Assembly: GCF_042242105.1 (NCBI RefSeq)
Contig: NC_092013.1
Span: 5,777,730 to 5,841,729 of the forward strand
Source: Pempheris klunzingeri
Taxonomy: Eukaryota > Chordata > Actinopteri > Acropomatiformes > Pempheridae
Length of the DNA: 64,000 nucleotides
Direction: 5' to 3'
A program made the position numbers and the translations under genes. This document shows, piece after piece, positions 37,286 to 49,497 of the stretch. The notes beneath the pieces are model-generated. The model saw nothing but the letters and a program-made list of their open reading frames with translations, was not told the origin of the DNA and made no database searches. Position 1 is the stretch's first letter, and each line of letters starts with the position of its first letter.

Positions 37286-38172
37286 CTTAAAGGGAAACAT
37301 TGCCACATTTCATGTGAGTGTCCAATAAATGATGTTGGTACTTGTCGTCACTTAGAGAAATAAAAACCTCAGTTTGTGCGATATTGACAGAGAAAAGTGG
37401 TTTTTCCTGGTCAGCAGCACTGACATTTGAGTCACTGGTGACCAGGAAGAGCTACAGCTTCTGGCCAGTTTGACATAGTGGTCATACTGTGTAATCACAA
37501 CAATGGTGTTCGTCACATGATGCCATTAGGCCCTAAAGCCCTTTTTTCCATTGACTTACATTGTCAAAGAGGCGTCTGTAAATCAGTGGATACATATTTT
37601 TGAGCGTCACAATCTGCACAATGACTTGCTTCACTGTCAGAGTTTGATCTCTTCGGCCCAACAACATTTAGAAAGCAGAGAGAAGCTGCACGATTATGTC
37701 ATTTTCTTCCCATTGAAGTCAGCTAAAAGGAAGGTAGCCGGCCCGGATGAGTCTGTGGAGCCCACGCAGCTCGTCTCATTGTGTCATTTCTTACAGCCTC
37801 TTTGGCTTCATCCACTGAGCAACTTTCAAAGGAATGAACAGAGCCCCGCCACCAACGCTGTATCCTGTTCCCTTCACAGTCCGTGGACCAATCAGCCTGT
37901 TCTGCTGCAAACAATTTCAGCTTTTCAGCTTTTACAGAGTCTTGTTTTTTTGTCATTTTTGAGCTGCTTGTGGCCGACACTAACATGGGAGGAGCAGGCG
38001 GTGAGCACTGAATCATGCATGGTAAAAGTAGGTGCACGGCTCCGCAAGCAGTATAACTCGGCTTTCTCGGTCATCACAGCACACACTGAGGTATTTATCG
38101 CTCATGTTTTCTACTTTTACAGTCAAAAGTGATTAGACTTCCATAGAAAAAGTGGCAAAGCTTCCCTTTAAG
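37286..38172. mobile_element. MITE-like element of 887 bp with 22-bp terminal inverted repeats
   Basis: The left end CTTAAAGGGAAACATTGCCA (37286-37305) is the inverted complement, with three mismatches, of the right end ending at 38172 (which reads CTTAAAGGGAAGCTTTGCCA on the minus strand). No target-site duplication is obvious. The interior carries a 193-codon open frame without any transposase motif. I infer a non-autonomous DNA transposon. Confidence 0.6.
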
Positions 38173-38365
38173 GAAAAAAGGAAATGTATCAACAACAACA
38201 ACACATAAATAAAGAACCAAAAGTTAAAGTACTCATTATGGAGAATGGGCCATTTCAGAATAATATTATATTATTGTATCCGTTGCTCCATTGATGTGTT
38301 CACTGTACTGCTGCAGCTAGTGAAAGTGGAGCTGATTTAATGATTAATGCTGCTGGTTAACTTGT

Positions 38366-38400
38366 GAATTTCTCCCCTGGGGATCAATAAAGTCTTAATT
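38366..38400 (-). repeat. LINE-like 3' tail fragment
   Basis: TTTCTCCCCTGGGGATCAAT followed by AAAGTCTT is the inverted form of the TTTATTGTCCCAGGGGGGAA type tail seen at 42891. The copy is short. Confidence 0.4.
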
Positions 38401-39353
38401 TATTAATTAACCTGAATCTCAATATAAGTAACTAATAATCGAAGTTGTCGTGCACATCTAGTGGAATGAAAAGGAGAATGTTCGCCTCCCAATTGTAGTG
38501 GAGCAGAAGTAAAATAAATAAATGTATCTATTTACGATCCACCACTGTGACCCTGGCCCCAGTGCATTTCTTGATTGTATTCGAAGCGTCATATAGGCCA
38601 AGACTTCAGACTGCGTTGTGTGTTCGCTTTAGGCCGGCTACAGAGACCAGCATCATTCATGCACAGTGGAGCATCATGCCCCATAGCCTTTGTGTTCTCA
38701 ACCCAAGCCGTGGCATTTGCAGTTTCAGGGCCACATCACTGTTAGCCTGCACTATGAGGACAGAAGAAAGGAAATAACCTGAATGAGACAAGCTGTCTTC
38801 AACCTTAACATCAAATGTTTTTGTTTTTTTTCTTTCACAGAAGTCGCATAAACAACTTCATGTTTGTATTATATAAATTTTAAGACTTAAGGCGTTACAT
38901 TTATACCAGAATATAACAGAAGACGCTATCAATATGCATTATGGGAATCGTAGGAGCCAGTGTTTTTTAAGCTTGAAGTGATGATATTGTGCCTGCTGCT
39001 TTACTAATTAACCATTAATTAGTTATTTTTTCACTCGTTTTTTTTGTAGCAAGTTCCCTAATTTGGTGGAAGAGCTCTGCTAAATGGTTACAGTAATCCT
39101 TTAAGTACAGCAGCGCCACATCAAAATCATAACGTAGAAAAATGTAACAAAGGCACGTTTAGAAATATTAAAGTCCCAAGTCTCCTTAACTTCAGCTCTT
39201 GGTAACAGGAAGATGTTGAAGGTGAGACCAGAACCTGTAAATTGTTCTGTTCTTCTAAAACAGAGCGTGCAGACAGAGGCTGAAAACAGCTGCAGCAGCC
39301 ACAGCTCATACAAGAAAAACAAAATGCGTTTTGAACATTAAACCATAAAACCT

Positions 39354-39359
39354 TTTATT
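39354..39359 (-). terminator. candidate polyadenylation signal for rfesd
   Basis: AATAAA on the minus strand about 0.7 kb beyond the rfesd stop. It is the nearest canonical signal I noticed. Confidence 0.35.
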
Positions 39360-39404
39360 GCAGGGATTCCAAAGTACAAACTTGAAAATGAACAGAATAT
39401 TGGA

Positions 39405-39475
39405 CCTTTAAAGGAATAGTCTGACATTTTGGTTAACACATTTACTCGCTTTCTCACCGAGAATTAAATGAGAAC
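39405..39475. repeat. end fragment of the TTTGACATTTTGGGAAATA-type fish repeat
   Basis: TTAAAGGAATAGTCTGACAT, then ACTCGCTTTCTCACCGAGA, resembles the end of the palindromic repeat found at 48.05 kb. Only one end is present. Confidence 0.4.
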
Positions 39476-40056
39476 GTTGAATTTCCACATAGCAAGGTTT
39501 TTCACTGTCACTGAGTTCAAGGACAAGAAACATTTCACAACTATCTATCTGACAAATCTCCACAGCCTGTGACCTGATATTCATGTTTTCTGATATTACC
39601 TGAGGGACATGGATATTATAAAACAAAAAGGCCAATATTGTGGTATGATCTTTGTATTTTACATTAATGATTTTCCACTTTCGGACATCATCGATCAGTA
39701 TAAACCTATTGATCTGCAGAAGGATGAGCCGCTGTGGGAAGGCCTTTTTCTACCTCATGCCACTGCCCAGTTTGACAGCAGAGAATCAGAAATTAAAATT
39801 AATTCCAACAAAAAGTATTTAGCAAACTAGATCATGGTTTAGAGATGCATAAATCCAAATAAAATGTTGATAACAAACAACTAGTGAGCCACAAATAAAG
39901 CAATTTGAATTTCTTGACACATTAACGCTCATTAAAGGCACTACTGATTACTTGAGGTAGGGCACAAAATGCATGTCGTGAAACATCTGGCATCCTCTCC
40001 ATACAGTCATCATACGATCATTTAGACGAGATCAGGGGAGAAAAGAGGAGACTGCA

Positions 40057-41059
40057 CTATGTTTTCTTCTTCTCAGCTGCCTCCACTTTGGCCCTCTCCA
40101 CCTTTCCCTTCTCTCCCTGGTAGAAATCCGACTCGATCCAGCTCTTGTCCTCGGAGAGCTTCACATAGACATCCCCGTTGGTCTCAGTGACCGTGTGGAC
40201 TCGCTGCTTCACTCCCTTGGAGTACCATATGGGCACAGACGGCTTCACCAGGGGGTTGGTGCCCTTGTATATGGCCTCCCCTTCGGCAAGGGTGATCTTG
40301 TACTTATGTTTTGGACAAATTATGCACATCTTGCCGTCAAGTTCCTGTGAGGGTGTTGAAAGAAAGCAGGTAAACGACCTCATGTGGGATAAGTGTGGGT
40401 CATTTAGGCCCTACAACATTAGCATAACATTATATTAATGTTATGCAGGTTTCACATCTTAATTACAGGATTCCTCTGTGGCTCAGCTCAGCTGTTGCCT
40501 TTAGGATTTTAGCGCAGATGGAGCAGCCTGTGGAAGCACGACTGTGATTAAAACTCAAAAGTACAGTCTAGTGCTATAATCGGCCTTCTTTCCTCTGGGT
40601 CAGACGGAAAACACCCTCTAATATCTTAAATGAAACGCAAACCTCACCTCAATGTCTCCATTCTGCAGCATTCCCGCAGCATCTGTCCAGAGGGCAGAGG
40701 ATCAGTGTATTGCAGAATAAGCAAACAGTTTACAGCACGCTAACCTTTTGCTGACTGGATGCATTTTCAGAGGTGCAAAAATGTTCTATGGATAACAAAG
40801 TGAAGCAGCTGAGCCTTAAATGTCCCCTGACAGGATTTCTGTACTTATGTTTAGAATTGGCACAGTGAAAGTAAGCGGAAGCAGAAGAGGATCTGCACTC
40901 ACGGTAGCAGTAAGAGTCCATAGCATAAAAGACTCCCTGGTGGTGGACGATCAGTAAATCCCGACCCTCTAGTGTTCTGAAAGAGCGCTTCGCTTCAATC
41001 AGTTCATCCTTCTTTCCCACAAAATGAGGCCCTCCTGTGGGCTGCTCCTTCTCCTGCAT
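40057..41059 (-). CDS. rfesd: RFESD, Rieske [2Fe-2S] domain-containing protein
   Basis: Three coding exons on the minus strand, 41059-40903, 40682-40648 and 40344-40057, join in phase to give 159 residues (human about 157). The iron-sulfur ligands are visible as CYH (Cys51, His53; His53 is split by intron 1) and CPKH (Cys74, His77), the C-X-H and C-X2-H pattern of Rieske proteins, with the same spacing as I recall for human RFESD. The third exon has CIICPKHKYKITLAEGEAIY and the RVHTV strand typical of this family. The fold resembles ferredoxins of aromatic dioxygenases; the cellular role is poorly known and probably electron transfer. No transmembrane segment is seen. The ATG at 41059 was chosen because it gives the usual length; the exon starts 14 bases upstream at a clear acceptor, so an upstream exon exists. 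Confidence 0.92.
40345..40902 (-). other. rfesd: rfesd introns 1 and 2 (with 35-bp exon 2)
   Basis: The introns flank a very short exon 2 (40682-40648) that encodes residues between the two cluster motifs. No other feature is seen. Confidence 0.75.
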
Positions 41060-41958
41060 GGCTCTGTGAAATCCTGTTTAGAAGGCAAACAGGATATATT
41101 TAGTTAGTTCACATCTCAAAGAATCGTGTTGTTTTTCATTACCAAATCACAAGGTTGGTTGTAACTATCCTGAAATCAATGCCATCCCTGCGGTGCTGTA
41201 ATTATGCTCTATTTCTGGGTGAAAACTTCAATTTAAATCTCAACTGCATATGAAAAGTGTGGCTTTTGGATTTGTCACTGGGATTATCGTGTCAGAACCT
41301 CCCATCACAGTTGTCAGCTTAAATTAAGTCCACAACACCTCCAGAACATTCAGCTTGAAGGATCCACGCGGGGACATCTCTTGGCACCGATCAGCTCGAC
41401 TCCAAAATACTCAGACCTGCAATATTAATCTCTAATATTTGTCTTACCATCACTAGTTTGTCTATTTTGCTTGTGATGCGTACGCTAAAAACATTATAGT
41501 AGGTCAAACAACTGCCTCATTATTACAGTATGAATGACCAACATGAAGTGACACAAGTGGGCCACATATAATGACAAAAAAACCTACAGATTTGACTCTC
41601 ATCGTTGCACAAAAGTGCTCGTCATTTACAGGCCACAATCTCACATCCACGTGTAATCTCTGTGACAGTACTAAAAATATCCGGATGCAGGGGAACCTGA
41701 CCGCAAGTGTGATTCATGTATTGTGGAGTGCAATAATGAGCACTTTAGTGCAGGCTGAGTAAATACGTTAGTAGTAGCAGCAAAAGTCAAATGTCCTGAG
41801 GCCTCTGGCTAAACCGCAGACAGCTACGTGCTGTGATGGAGGGAACAACAGCAGAGCAAGAACAAGTGTTTATGTTGGGAAAACAACACGTTTTCTTTAA
41901 GTGAGCCCCAAAGGAAAACTGGTTTCATTTGCAGATATCCTTCAGAATGACATCTATC

Positions 41959-42604
41959 CTGTCTGTCTGCCTTTCTGTCTGTCTGTCTGCCTTGTCTGCC
42001 TGCCTGTCTGTCTGTCTGTCTGTCTGCCTTGTCTGCCTGGCTGTCTGTCTGCCTTTCTGTCTGTCTGTCTGTCTGCCTTGTCTGCCTGCCTGTCTGTCTG
42101 CCTTGTCTGCCTGTCTGTCTGTCTGTCTGTCTGTCTGCCTTGTCTGCTTGTCTGTCTGTCTGCCTTGTCTGCCTGCCCGTCTGTCTGTCTGTCTCTCTGC
42201 CTGCCTGTCTGTCTGTCTGCCTTGTCTGCCTGTCTGTCTGTCTGTCTGTCTGCCTTGTTTGCCTGTCTGTCTGTCTGTCTGCCTTTCTGTCTGTCTGTCT
42301 GCCTTGTCTGCCTTTCTGTCTGTCTGTCTGTCTGCCTTGTCTGCCTGTCTGTCTGTCTGCCTTGTCTGCCTGCCCGTCTGTCTGTCTGTCTGCCTTGTCT
42401 GCTTGTCTGTCTGTCTGCCTTGTCTGCCTGCCCGTCTGTCTGTCTGTCTGTCTGTCTGCCTTGTCTGCTTGTCTGTCTGTCTGCCTTGTCTGCCTGCCCG
42501 TCTGTCTGTCTGCCTGTCTCTCTGCCTGCCTGTCTGCCTGTCTGTCTGTCTGCCTGTCTGTCTGTCTGCCTTGTCTGCCTGTCTGTCTGTCTGTCTGTCT
42601 GTCT
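41959..42604. repeat. CTGT/CTGC tandem array, 646 bp, with higher-order units
   Basis: The array is built from CTGT, CTGC and CTTGTCTGC blocks. Longer units recur: the marker GTCTGCTTGTCTG appears near 42142, 42397 and 42463, the last two 66 bp apart. It stays open in three forward frames and one reverse frame, giving Cys/Leu/Ser/Val or Arg/Gln/Thr/Asp repeats that are artefacts. Confidence 0.95.
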
Positions 42605-42676
42605 AAACCATCTCCCTGGATATTTTTTACTCAAAAGTGACAAAACATGCATTTTGGGAAAGGTTTTTTTCTTTAC

Positions 42677-42836
42677 CTTGAAACTCAGCAGCGGCGTCTC
42701 CTCTGTCAAGATGAACAACTGCACCGCTGACAGCTCGTCTGGCGTGTGAGGGAGGCCCCATCTCTGTTATCTTCAGACTCAAGCTGCCTGCAGTTGGTCT
42801 TATCTGCGTTGGGTACATGTCTAATCTGTCTCTCAC
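42677..42836 (-). other. rfesd: candidate upstream exon of rfesd (in-frame N-terminal extension)
   Basis: On the minus strand an ATG at 42836 opens a frame to a donor-like CAAG|GTAAAG at 42677/42676 (phase 1). Spliced to the acceptor before 41073 it continues in frame, without a stop, into the rfesd ATG at 41059, adding 58 residues. A second ATG (MGPPSHARR) lies inside. It could instead be a 5'UTR exon with a chance open frame. Confidence 0.3.
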
Positions 42837-42890
42837 AGCCGCAGCAACTATTTATTTGATTGTGAATTATTATTATTATTACTATTATTA

Positions 42891-42935
42891 TTAGACTTTT
42901 ATTGTCCCAGGGGGGAAATTCTTTTTCACAGCACT
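42891..42935 (+). repeat. LINE-like 3' tail fragment
   Basis: TTAGACTTTTATTGTCCCAG followed by GGGGAAATTCTTTTTCACAG matches the tail type at 10209. Confidence 0.45.
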
Positions 42936-43211
42936 GATTCTGCTTGACAAACTGACAGTCAGACGGTAGACATGACAACACGACAACAGCAGACTTAACA
43001 ATACTTCACAAGACAACACTTCCCACTACCTTTACACATAGAAAAACACCAACAGAGCAAACAGCCATAGTCACACTCAGCGGGGTCTGATGTTCAGGAC
43101 TGTTATGACAGCAGGAATCAGAACTATGGAAGTTTATAATAAAAGCATTTATTTAATCTGTCATTGCAAGATGTTTTTCATCCGTTTATATGTATATATG
43201 TGTGTATATGT

Positions 43212-43290
43212 GTGTGTGTGCGTGTGTGTATATCCATCCATCCATCCATTATCTATACTGCTTATCCCCAGGGGTCACAGATTGGCAAAG
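43212..43290 (+). repeat. (ATCC)n and TTATCTATACTGCTTATCC tail of a fish repeat
   Basis: ATCCATCCATCCATCC is followed by ATTATCTATACTGCTTATCC and AGGGGTCAC, a phrase common at the ends of dispersed repeats in teleosts. It is preceded by a GT-rich stretch. Confidence 0.45.
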
Positions 43291-43739
43291 GCAATATCAT
43301 TTAAGGCTTTTCAATCCACCTGTTTTCTTTACATATTAGGAAAGTAACTTACATTTACTCAAGCATTGAGTATTTCCAGTTTCTGCTATATTTCACTGCA
43401 TGTATTAGCAGTGCAGCTATGGTCACTAATTACTTTTTATACACAAATACACAAAAACTACACGTTATTCAATCAGTATCAGATCAACATAGCAGCATAC
43501 AAAGTTGTTACAACAGAAAACAACAATCCATAATGCTGACAACGATCCATTAATACCACATAATACTTTATTCGAGGACTGTATATCAATCATATATGAC
43601 CACAATATAATAATATACCTGAATTAAGCCATTTTGCATAATGAGAACTTTTACTTAGCTTGACTTAGGTATTTGAATCTTTCTTTCACCATAAATAAAA
43701 TACTATCGCTACAAGTAGCCTTCTGTAAAAATAAGTTTT

Positions 43740-43881
43740 TTTCAAAGCGGAACCTTTTGTGCCCGGACCGTCTTGGAGGAGGACCGGACTCATTTCTCAG
43801 AGCACCGCTGAGCCCCGCCGAGTTTCACAGCCGGTGAGAAACAACCTGGTCCCAGTCAGGTCCTGTCCCGGGGACCAGAGG
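43740..43881 (+). other. nudt2: nudt2 non-coding first exon and promoter (inferred)
   Basis: A CpG-containing stretch ends in a strong donor, CAGAGG|GTAAGT, at 43881/43882. The nudt2 coding exon follows after an acceptor-like ACAG at about 44656. The exon start is not determined. Confidence 0.45.
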
Positions 43882-44606
43882 GTAAGTTTGTCACATTTTA
43901 AAGTAAATTTTAAGTAACACACCAATGTTTGACATATCAGAGAGCAGCAAGCTAAGTTAGCTTAGCTGCTAGAAATACTGACATATAAACAACCTTGCTG
44001 TTAGCCAACACACATACTGTTCGTCTTTAGTTAGTCAAATATTTGGTGGCTGTGTTTGCTGGGGAAGCTTCGGGGGAGGGGAGTGACCGTCCTGCCTGTG
44101 TTCAGAAAAGAAACCTCAATCGATAATAGTCAAGGCTCAGGGTGTAGTATTTGTATTTTTTCATACCAAGCTAGCTCAGTGCTGACCTCTTCCTGGTTGT
44201 CTCCTCAGCAGGGGGCGGAGATAAAAGGCTGAGGTGTGTCCAAGCACCTGCTGAAGACAGTATGTGTTATTGGTGAATGATAGGGATTTGTATTTATGTA
44301 AATATTTATTGTTATTCATTCTTTATATTCTATTTTTGTATCATGCTATGTAAGTATTTATTATGGTGGTTTTGGTCCCAACTAAGTGGTTTTATCTGCA
44401 GAGGTACCTGCAGCTTGGGGGTCTATAAGGCAGTAGATAGATGCTTTTTAGTAGTGGTTGGTGCAAAATTGTGAGAAAGTAATAATATGAAGCTTTTAAA
44501 GGTTTTTCTTTTTACCTCACAAGAGTTTTTTCATGTGACATTACGAGGTGATCCGGGGAAATGGGAACAGTCGTGGTCCCCACAAATGCAAAGTGTCACA
44601 CTTTGA

Positions 44607-45235
<629 letters not shown>

Positions 45236-45715
45236 TGAACCAGAATGTAGGCTGTGCAGATGGGATGATTACAGAAGGAAAATAACTGTGTTCTGGCATG
45301 TGTGACTCTCAGACCTTAGTCGGTAGTCTTTAGTCTTTCTCACAGTTGAATCTGTTTAAATACTGTCTATAATGCACTGTATAATACATGGCTGAACAGG
45401 TTCCCTTTTGTTAAAACAAAAGTGAACAGGGAGGAAATGAATTGATGCTTAAAAAACAAATTACAGATTTGATTTTAGTCACTGCACAAAAACACTCTGA
45501 ACCCTCCAAGTCATACGTACTGAGATTAAATACATAAATGTTTAAAATGTAAACAAATTAAACCACAAAACTTTGTCAAGAAGAAAAAAAACAAGGAGAT
45601 GGACACGCTCATCGTTTCTGGAGCTCAGAGGAACAGCGTAAACCTAAAGAGAACAATGTGTTTTAATACTGTTGCATCTGTCTGTCGGTGGAATAAAATG
45701 TCCTCCAAATAAATA
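45236..45715 (+). other. nudt2: nudt2 3'UTR
   Basis: Non-coding sequence from the stop to just beyond AATAAA at 45692-45697; a second AATAAA-like site follows closely. Confidence 0.5.
45692..45697 (+). terminator. nudt2: candidate nudt2 polyadenylation signal
   Basis: Canonical AATAAA about 460 bp after the stop codon, with a second one about 15 bases further on. Confidence 0.5.
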
Positions 45716-47646
45716 GAACAGGATTTGCGCATGTGGATATTTCTAAAATATTTTAAAATGTATAAAATCTATTCACTCATAAAAACATGATGTCCATTAT
45801 TGCAGTAAAAATAACTTTAGAGATAAAAATAACCGGATAAAAATAAATTGTAAGCAGTGGATGGTGCCACAGGGTGGGGACAAAAACAAGAAAACTTTAC
45901 AACAGAGACTAGAAAACACTACAAGCTGTGCAAGAAGCAGCATATAAATAAAAGAGAGATCCACCTGTTATTTATAGTTCCTGTCCAGAAATTAAAAACC
46001 AGTGATGAAAATCATGGGGTCATAACGTTTAAGAGAGAATTATCACGCATTGATTCTGGGTTATTGTACACATTAACATGAATGTCAGACAATGAGTATT
46101 AGGTTAGTTTGGGTTTTCAGAGGTGATTTACTAAACTATATATTATATAGACCTTAGTAAACTAATGAAACCTCTTGTAAAATTTGAGTGTGGACACTTA
46201 GCAGTGACATTACCAGATCTTATTTACTTCATGTGGTGTCTGTCCTCGGCTGATGAAGGGTTAGTTCAGCAACTCTTCAGTGAGAAGCAAGTGGTTTAAG
46301 ACAAGAAATAATACACCTGAAACCAGCCTGCACAGGCAAAACATCCTCATTCTGAGGTGAGATTTGAGTGAGCAGTGGTTTCATCTTCAGTCAGCATGGA
46401 CGCTGTTAATAATCTGGAAAAAATCAAGCCATTCAACAGTCTAACAGTGTGGTGAAAGCAACCTATTCTATATCGATCAAGTGTAAAATAAACCAGAAAA
46501 GCTTTAAATAGCACATTTTATCCACTGTCCTCATTGTCTTACAAGCAAAAGGTAATATTTAAGGAGGACTTAAAAGTTGCCCCCGGCTTCCCCTCCACAC
46601 AGGGACATGTTCTGCTCTCAGTGTCATGCTGCAGGATTACATTAATAGCCTCAGCTGAAGGGATGAAATAAGGGTAATTAAAGAAGCAAACGTGGTCTTT
46701 CAACTCATAAAGCAGAATGGGAGCGCTCACTTCAATTAATAGACTCTTTTCTTCGGGGTATTTTGCAGACACGCAGGAAACACGTCACCTTTCATGAGGT
46801 ACACACAGAATACTGTGAAGTAACACAACGTCGAGCATTAGCTGAAATACTGCTTTAAGACCCATCATTGAACCAGTAATTAATTTCATGCCTGGTAGAG
46901 CATAAAAGCTCCTCTCCCAGTGATAAAAGACGACTAATTGTTCTGAATTGAAATTACAGTTCTCTTCACGATTTAACATTTTTCTCTGCAACCTGGTAGT
47001 TTGTGTGTCATCTTATAATAAGGTTGGAATGTCTTAAAATCATCTACACACATTCAAAGCTATGTGCAGAAGTAGATAACCACTCAGGTATGTTTCTATG
47101 TAATTTGCGTGAACAGCACTTAAAGCTTATACGTTCATTATAACCCACTAATAGTCCATGCAGCGTGTAAATAAGGTGAAAACCTTCCAGCAGGCGTCGC
47201 TGACATACTGTTTTATTTTGAATGATTTTCCATCTTAACCACAACAACTGTATGCCTCCATTTGCATATCACTCCTAATTTTACTCCAAAAAAAAACCAA
47301 AAAAACAACTTCCTGTGTTCTCAGTTCTCCATGACGTGTGGGCTTAGCAACAGGTATCAAAGCTGTATTGCAAACAAACCCAACAATGTATTTTTTTTGT
47401 TGTTGTTTTTTTTTTGTTTTTGTTTTTTACAATAGAAACTTTATGAGTGACATTTGCATCCTCACGAACACAAAATAATGAGGGGAGGAAAAAAAAATGA
47501 CGTGAACTCAAAGAAACCAACCAGGACAGCATTAACATCAATAGGTGTGAACACGTTGTGGTAGCATTGTGGAGGCGCGCAGGTCAGTCCGTGAAGTGTG
47601 TGGCCCACGTGAAGGATCACACTTCAAAAAAAAAACAAAAAAAAAA

Positions 47647-47698
47647 CACACACACACTTGTGCACACACATGCTCACACACACACACACACACACACA
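47647..47698. repeat. (AC)n microsatellite
   Basis: Interrupted CA units follow a poly-A stretch. Confidence 0.9.
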
Positions 47699-48051
47699 GG
47701 TTAAATGAACTAAATGATTCATTCAGTCTTGTATGTAATAGTGTGTATGGAGTGACATCTCAACATGTCGGGACTGCGGACCTTTTTAGTGAGTCGTTTC
47801 TTAGGTTGAGTTTGGAAATCATCAACATCCCTCAGAGCCTTTCCTCCACTTGCCCTCATTATAAAATCAAGGCATACATTTCAGTCAAAAAAAAAGAAAA
47901 AAAAAGGAGGATTTCAAGAGTGAAGAAGTCTAAACTTGACCGTTGAACTGCTTTTAGAAAGCCTACACTATGTCTAGACTTAGTCTATGTCTAGACAATA
48001 ATGCAGATTCTGATTTCTAAGTTTGAGATGAGAGGCAAAACTTGGCCTTAA

Positions 48052-48580
48052 AGCAATCGTTCAACATTTTGGGAAACAAACTTATTTGCTTTCTTGCTAA
48101 GAGTTAGTCGAGGAGAGTGATGCCACTGTCGTGTGTGTCTGTTGCACGCAGCCGGTTAGCTTAGCTTAGCACAAAGACTGGAAACAAAGGGAAACAACTA
48201 GCCCGGTCCTGTCCAAAGGTAGACTGCAGGAAGTCACTGCTCTCGGCCAAGAAATAGTCTCTCACATAAACCCTGGTAAAATCACAAACTTTCCTTTGTA
48301 CATTTTTTTAATGTGTTCATTTGTGAGCTATAAAAGTGCTGGTAGGCAGATTTTGTTACCTTCTGACAGAGCTAGGCTAGCTGTTTTGAGTCCTTGTGCT
48401 AAGCTAAGCTAAGCTAAGCTAAGCTAAGCTAAGCTAACTGGCTTCATATTAAAAGGAACAGTTTGACATTTTTGGGAATACACTAATTTCCTTTTTCACA
48501 GAGTTTGATGAGAAGATTGTTTCTCATCTTTGTGCAAAGCTAAGCTAACATTAGAGTATTATAGATCCTCTCATCTAATT
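48052..48580. mobile_element. palindromic teleost MITE-like repeat with an AAGCT expansion
   Basis: The left arm has TTCAACATTTTGGGAAACAA and GTTAGCTTAGCTTAGCACAA; the right arm carries the inverse, TTGTGCTAAGCTAAGCTAAG and so on. Seven AAGCT units lie in tandem at 48401-48435. Right after it a second, truncated left arm (TTTGACATTTTTGGGAATAC) begins near 48455, also followed by CTAAGCTAAC. This repeat type is very common in percomorph fish from memory. Confidence 0.6.
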
Positions 48581-49442
48581 CTCTGCCACAAAGCAAAAAA
48601 CTGTATTCACCCAATATGTCAAACTCATCCATTAGCAGACAGACATGAGATTGGTACATTTCATTACTATGATTTTACTTTAATATGGTGAGGGATGGGC
48701 AAAAAATGGGAAACCACGTCAAGAAAAGTTCAGAATCTCTAACATCTATCCACTTCTTCTTGTGCCTTGATATCAAATCCATTAAAAAGCCGGTTCTGGA
48801 GTGGATTTCCTCTTGTCATCCTCCACAGAATCCAGTCTCTGTGAGCCTCCAAAGCACAGGCCCAGGAGGAAATGTTTCACTCCTCTGGCTTCACATTAAA
48901 ACCCCAAAAGGTATCTCTCAAAGAGTTTACTCAAACAGCGTGAAATCCACCACATGCATCCATTGCATAGTCTTTAAAATGAACGGCTGTGGGGCTGTAC
49001 TTGGTTTCCTTGGCATAGAATCCGTCCATTTGAATCAAAGGTTTGCGAAGCGCTCAGCCGCGTTGAAAAGGGCAACAGATTCATGCGCACAACGATAAAA
49101 CACAGCTCAAAATGTGCGGTTTACTTGATGCCATACAAGTAATATGAGTCACATTATGCTGTTCAGTGTCCAAAAGTTTAATACTCAGAGGGTGGTTTTT
49201 TTTTCTTGTTTTTTTTTTTTTAAATCTCAGTTAATCTCAACCTCAGTTAATTCACGCCTCCCAAAACAGCATTACACACACAGTGCACACACACACACTG
49301 AATGTTTTCTCAACTGGACAAAGTCCTAAAGGTCATTTGGGCAAACTCACTTGTGTGACTGAAGTCTGCAGCAGTTCCACAGAGACAGGAACAAGAAAAC
49401 CCTGACATTGTAGTCACTAGATGAATAGTAAATGTAAATACG

Positions 49443-49497
49443 TACGCACACACACACACACGCACACACGCACACGCGCACACACACACACACACAG
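49443..49497. repeat. (AC)n microsatellite with G interruptions
   Basis: CACACA units with scattered CGCA, lying in the probable ube2r2 3' region. Confidence 0.92.

Larger units (their letters stand above)
36622..40056. other. intergenic region between rhobtb3 and rfesd
   Basis: About 3.4 kb holding an 887-bp MITE-like element, a LINE-like tail at 38366-38400 and a fragment of another fish repeat at about 39405-39475. A minus-strand AATAAA (39354-39359) could end rfesd transcripts. In human maps SPATA9 lies between these genes; I see no trace of it here. Confidence 0.5.
41074..43739. other. rfesd 5' region and spacer to nudt2
   Basis: This span contains a possible upstream rfesd exon near 42677-42836, a 646-bp CTGT-type array, a LINE-like tail at 42891-42935 and an ATCC repeat tail near 43212-43290. 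rfesd (minus) and nudt2 (plus) are transcribed divergently from its two sides. Confidence 0.5.

Noticed and set aside
37551-38132. 193-codon open frame
   Set aside because: It lies inside a transposon-like element, has no recognisable domain and its composition is ordinary; treated as chance.
36622-40056. Search for a spata9 exon between rhobtb3 and rfesd
   Set aside because: The human neighbour SPATA9 was expected from synteny but no resembling exon was seen in any frame.
41901-42749. Long open frames (282, 225, 203 and 256 codons) rich in CLSVCL or RQTDRQ
   Set aside because: They are produced by the CTGT tandem array, open in several frames at once, with no family, start context or splice support.
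48685-49098. 137-codon open frame
   Set aside because: It lies in the region that is probably ube2r2 3'UTR on the other strand, and shows no protein family features.
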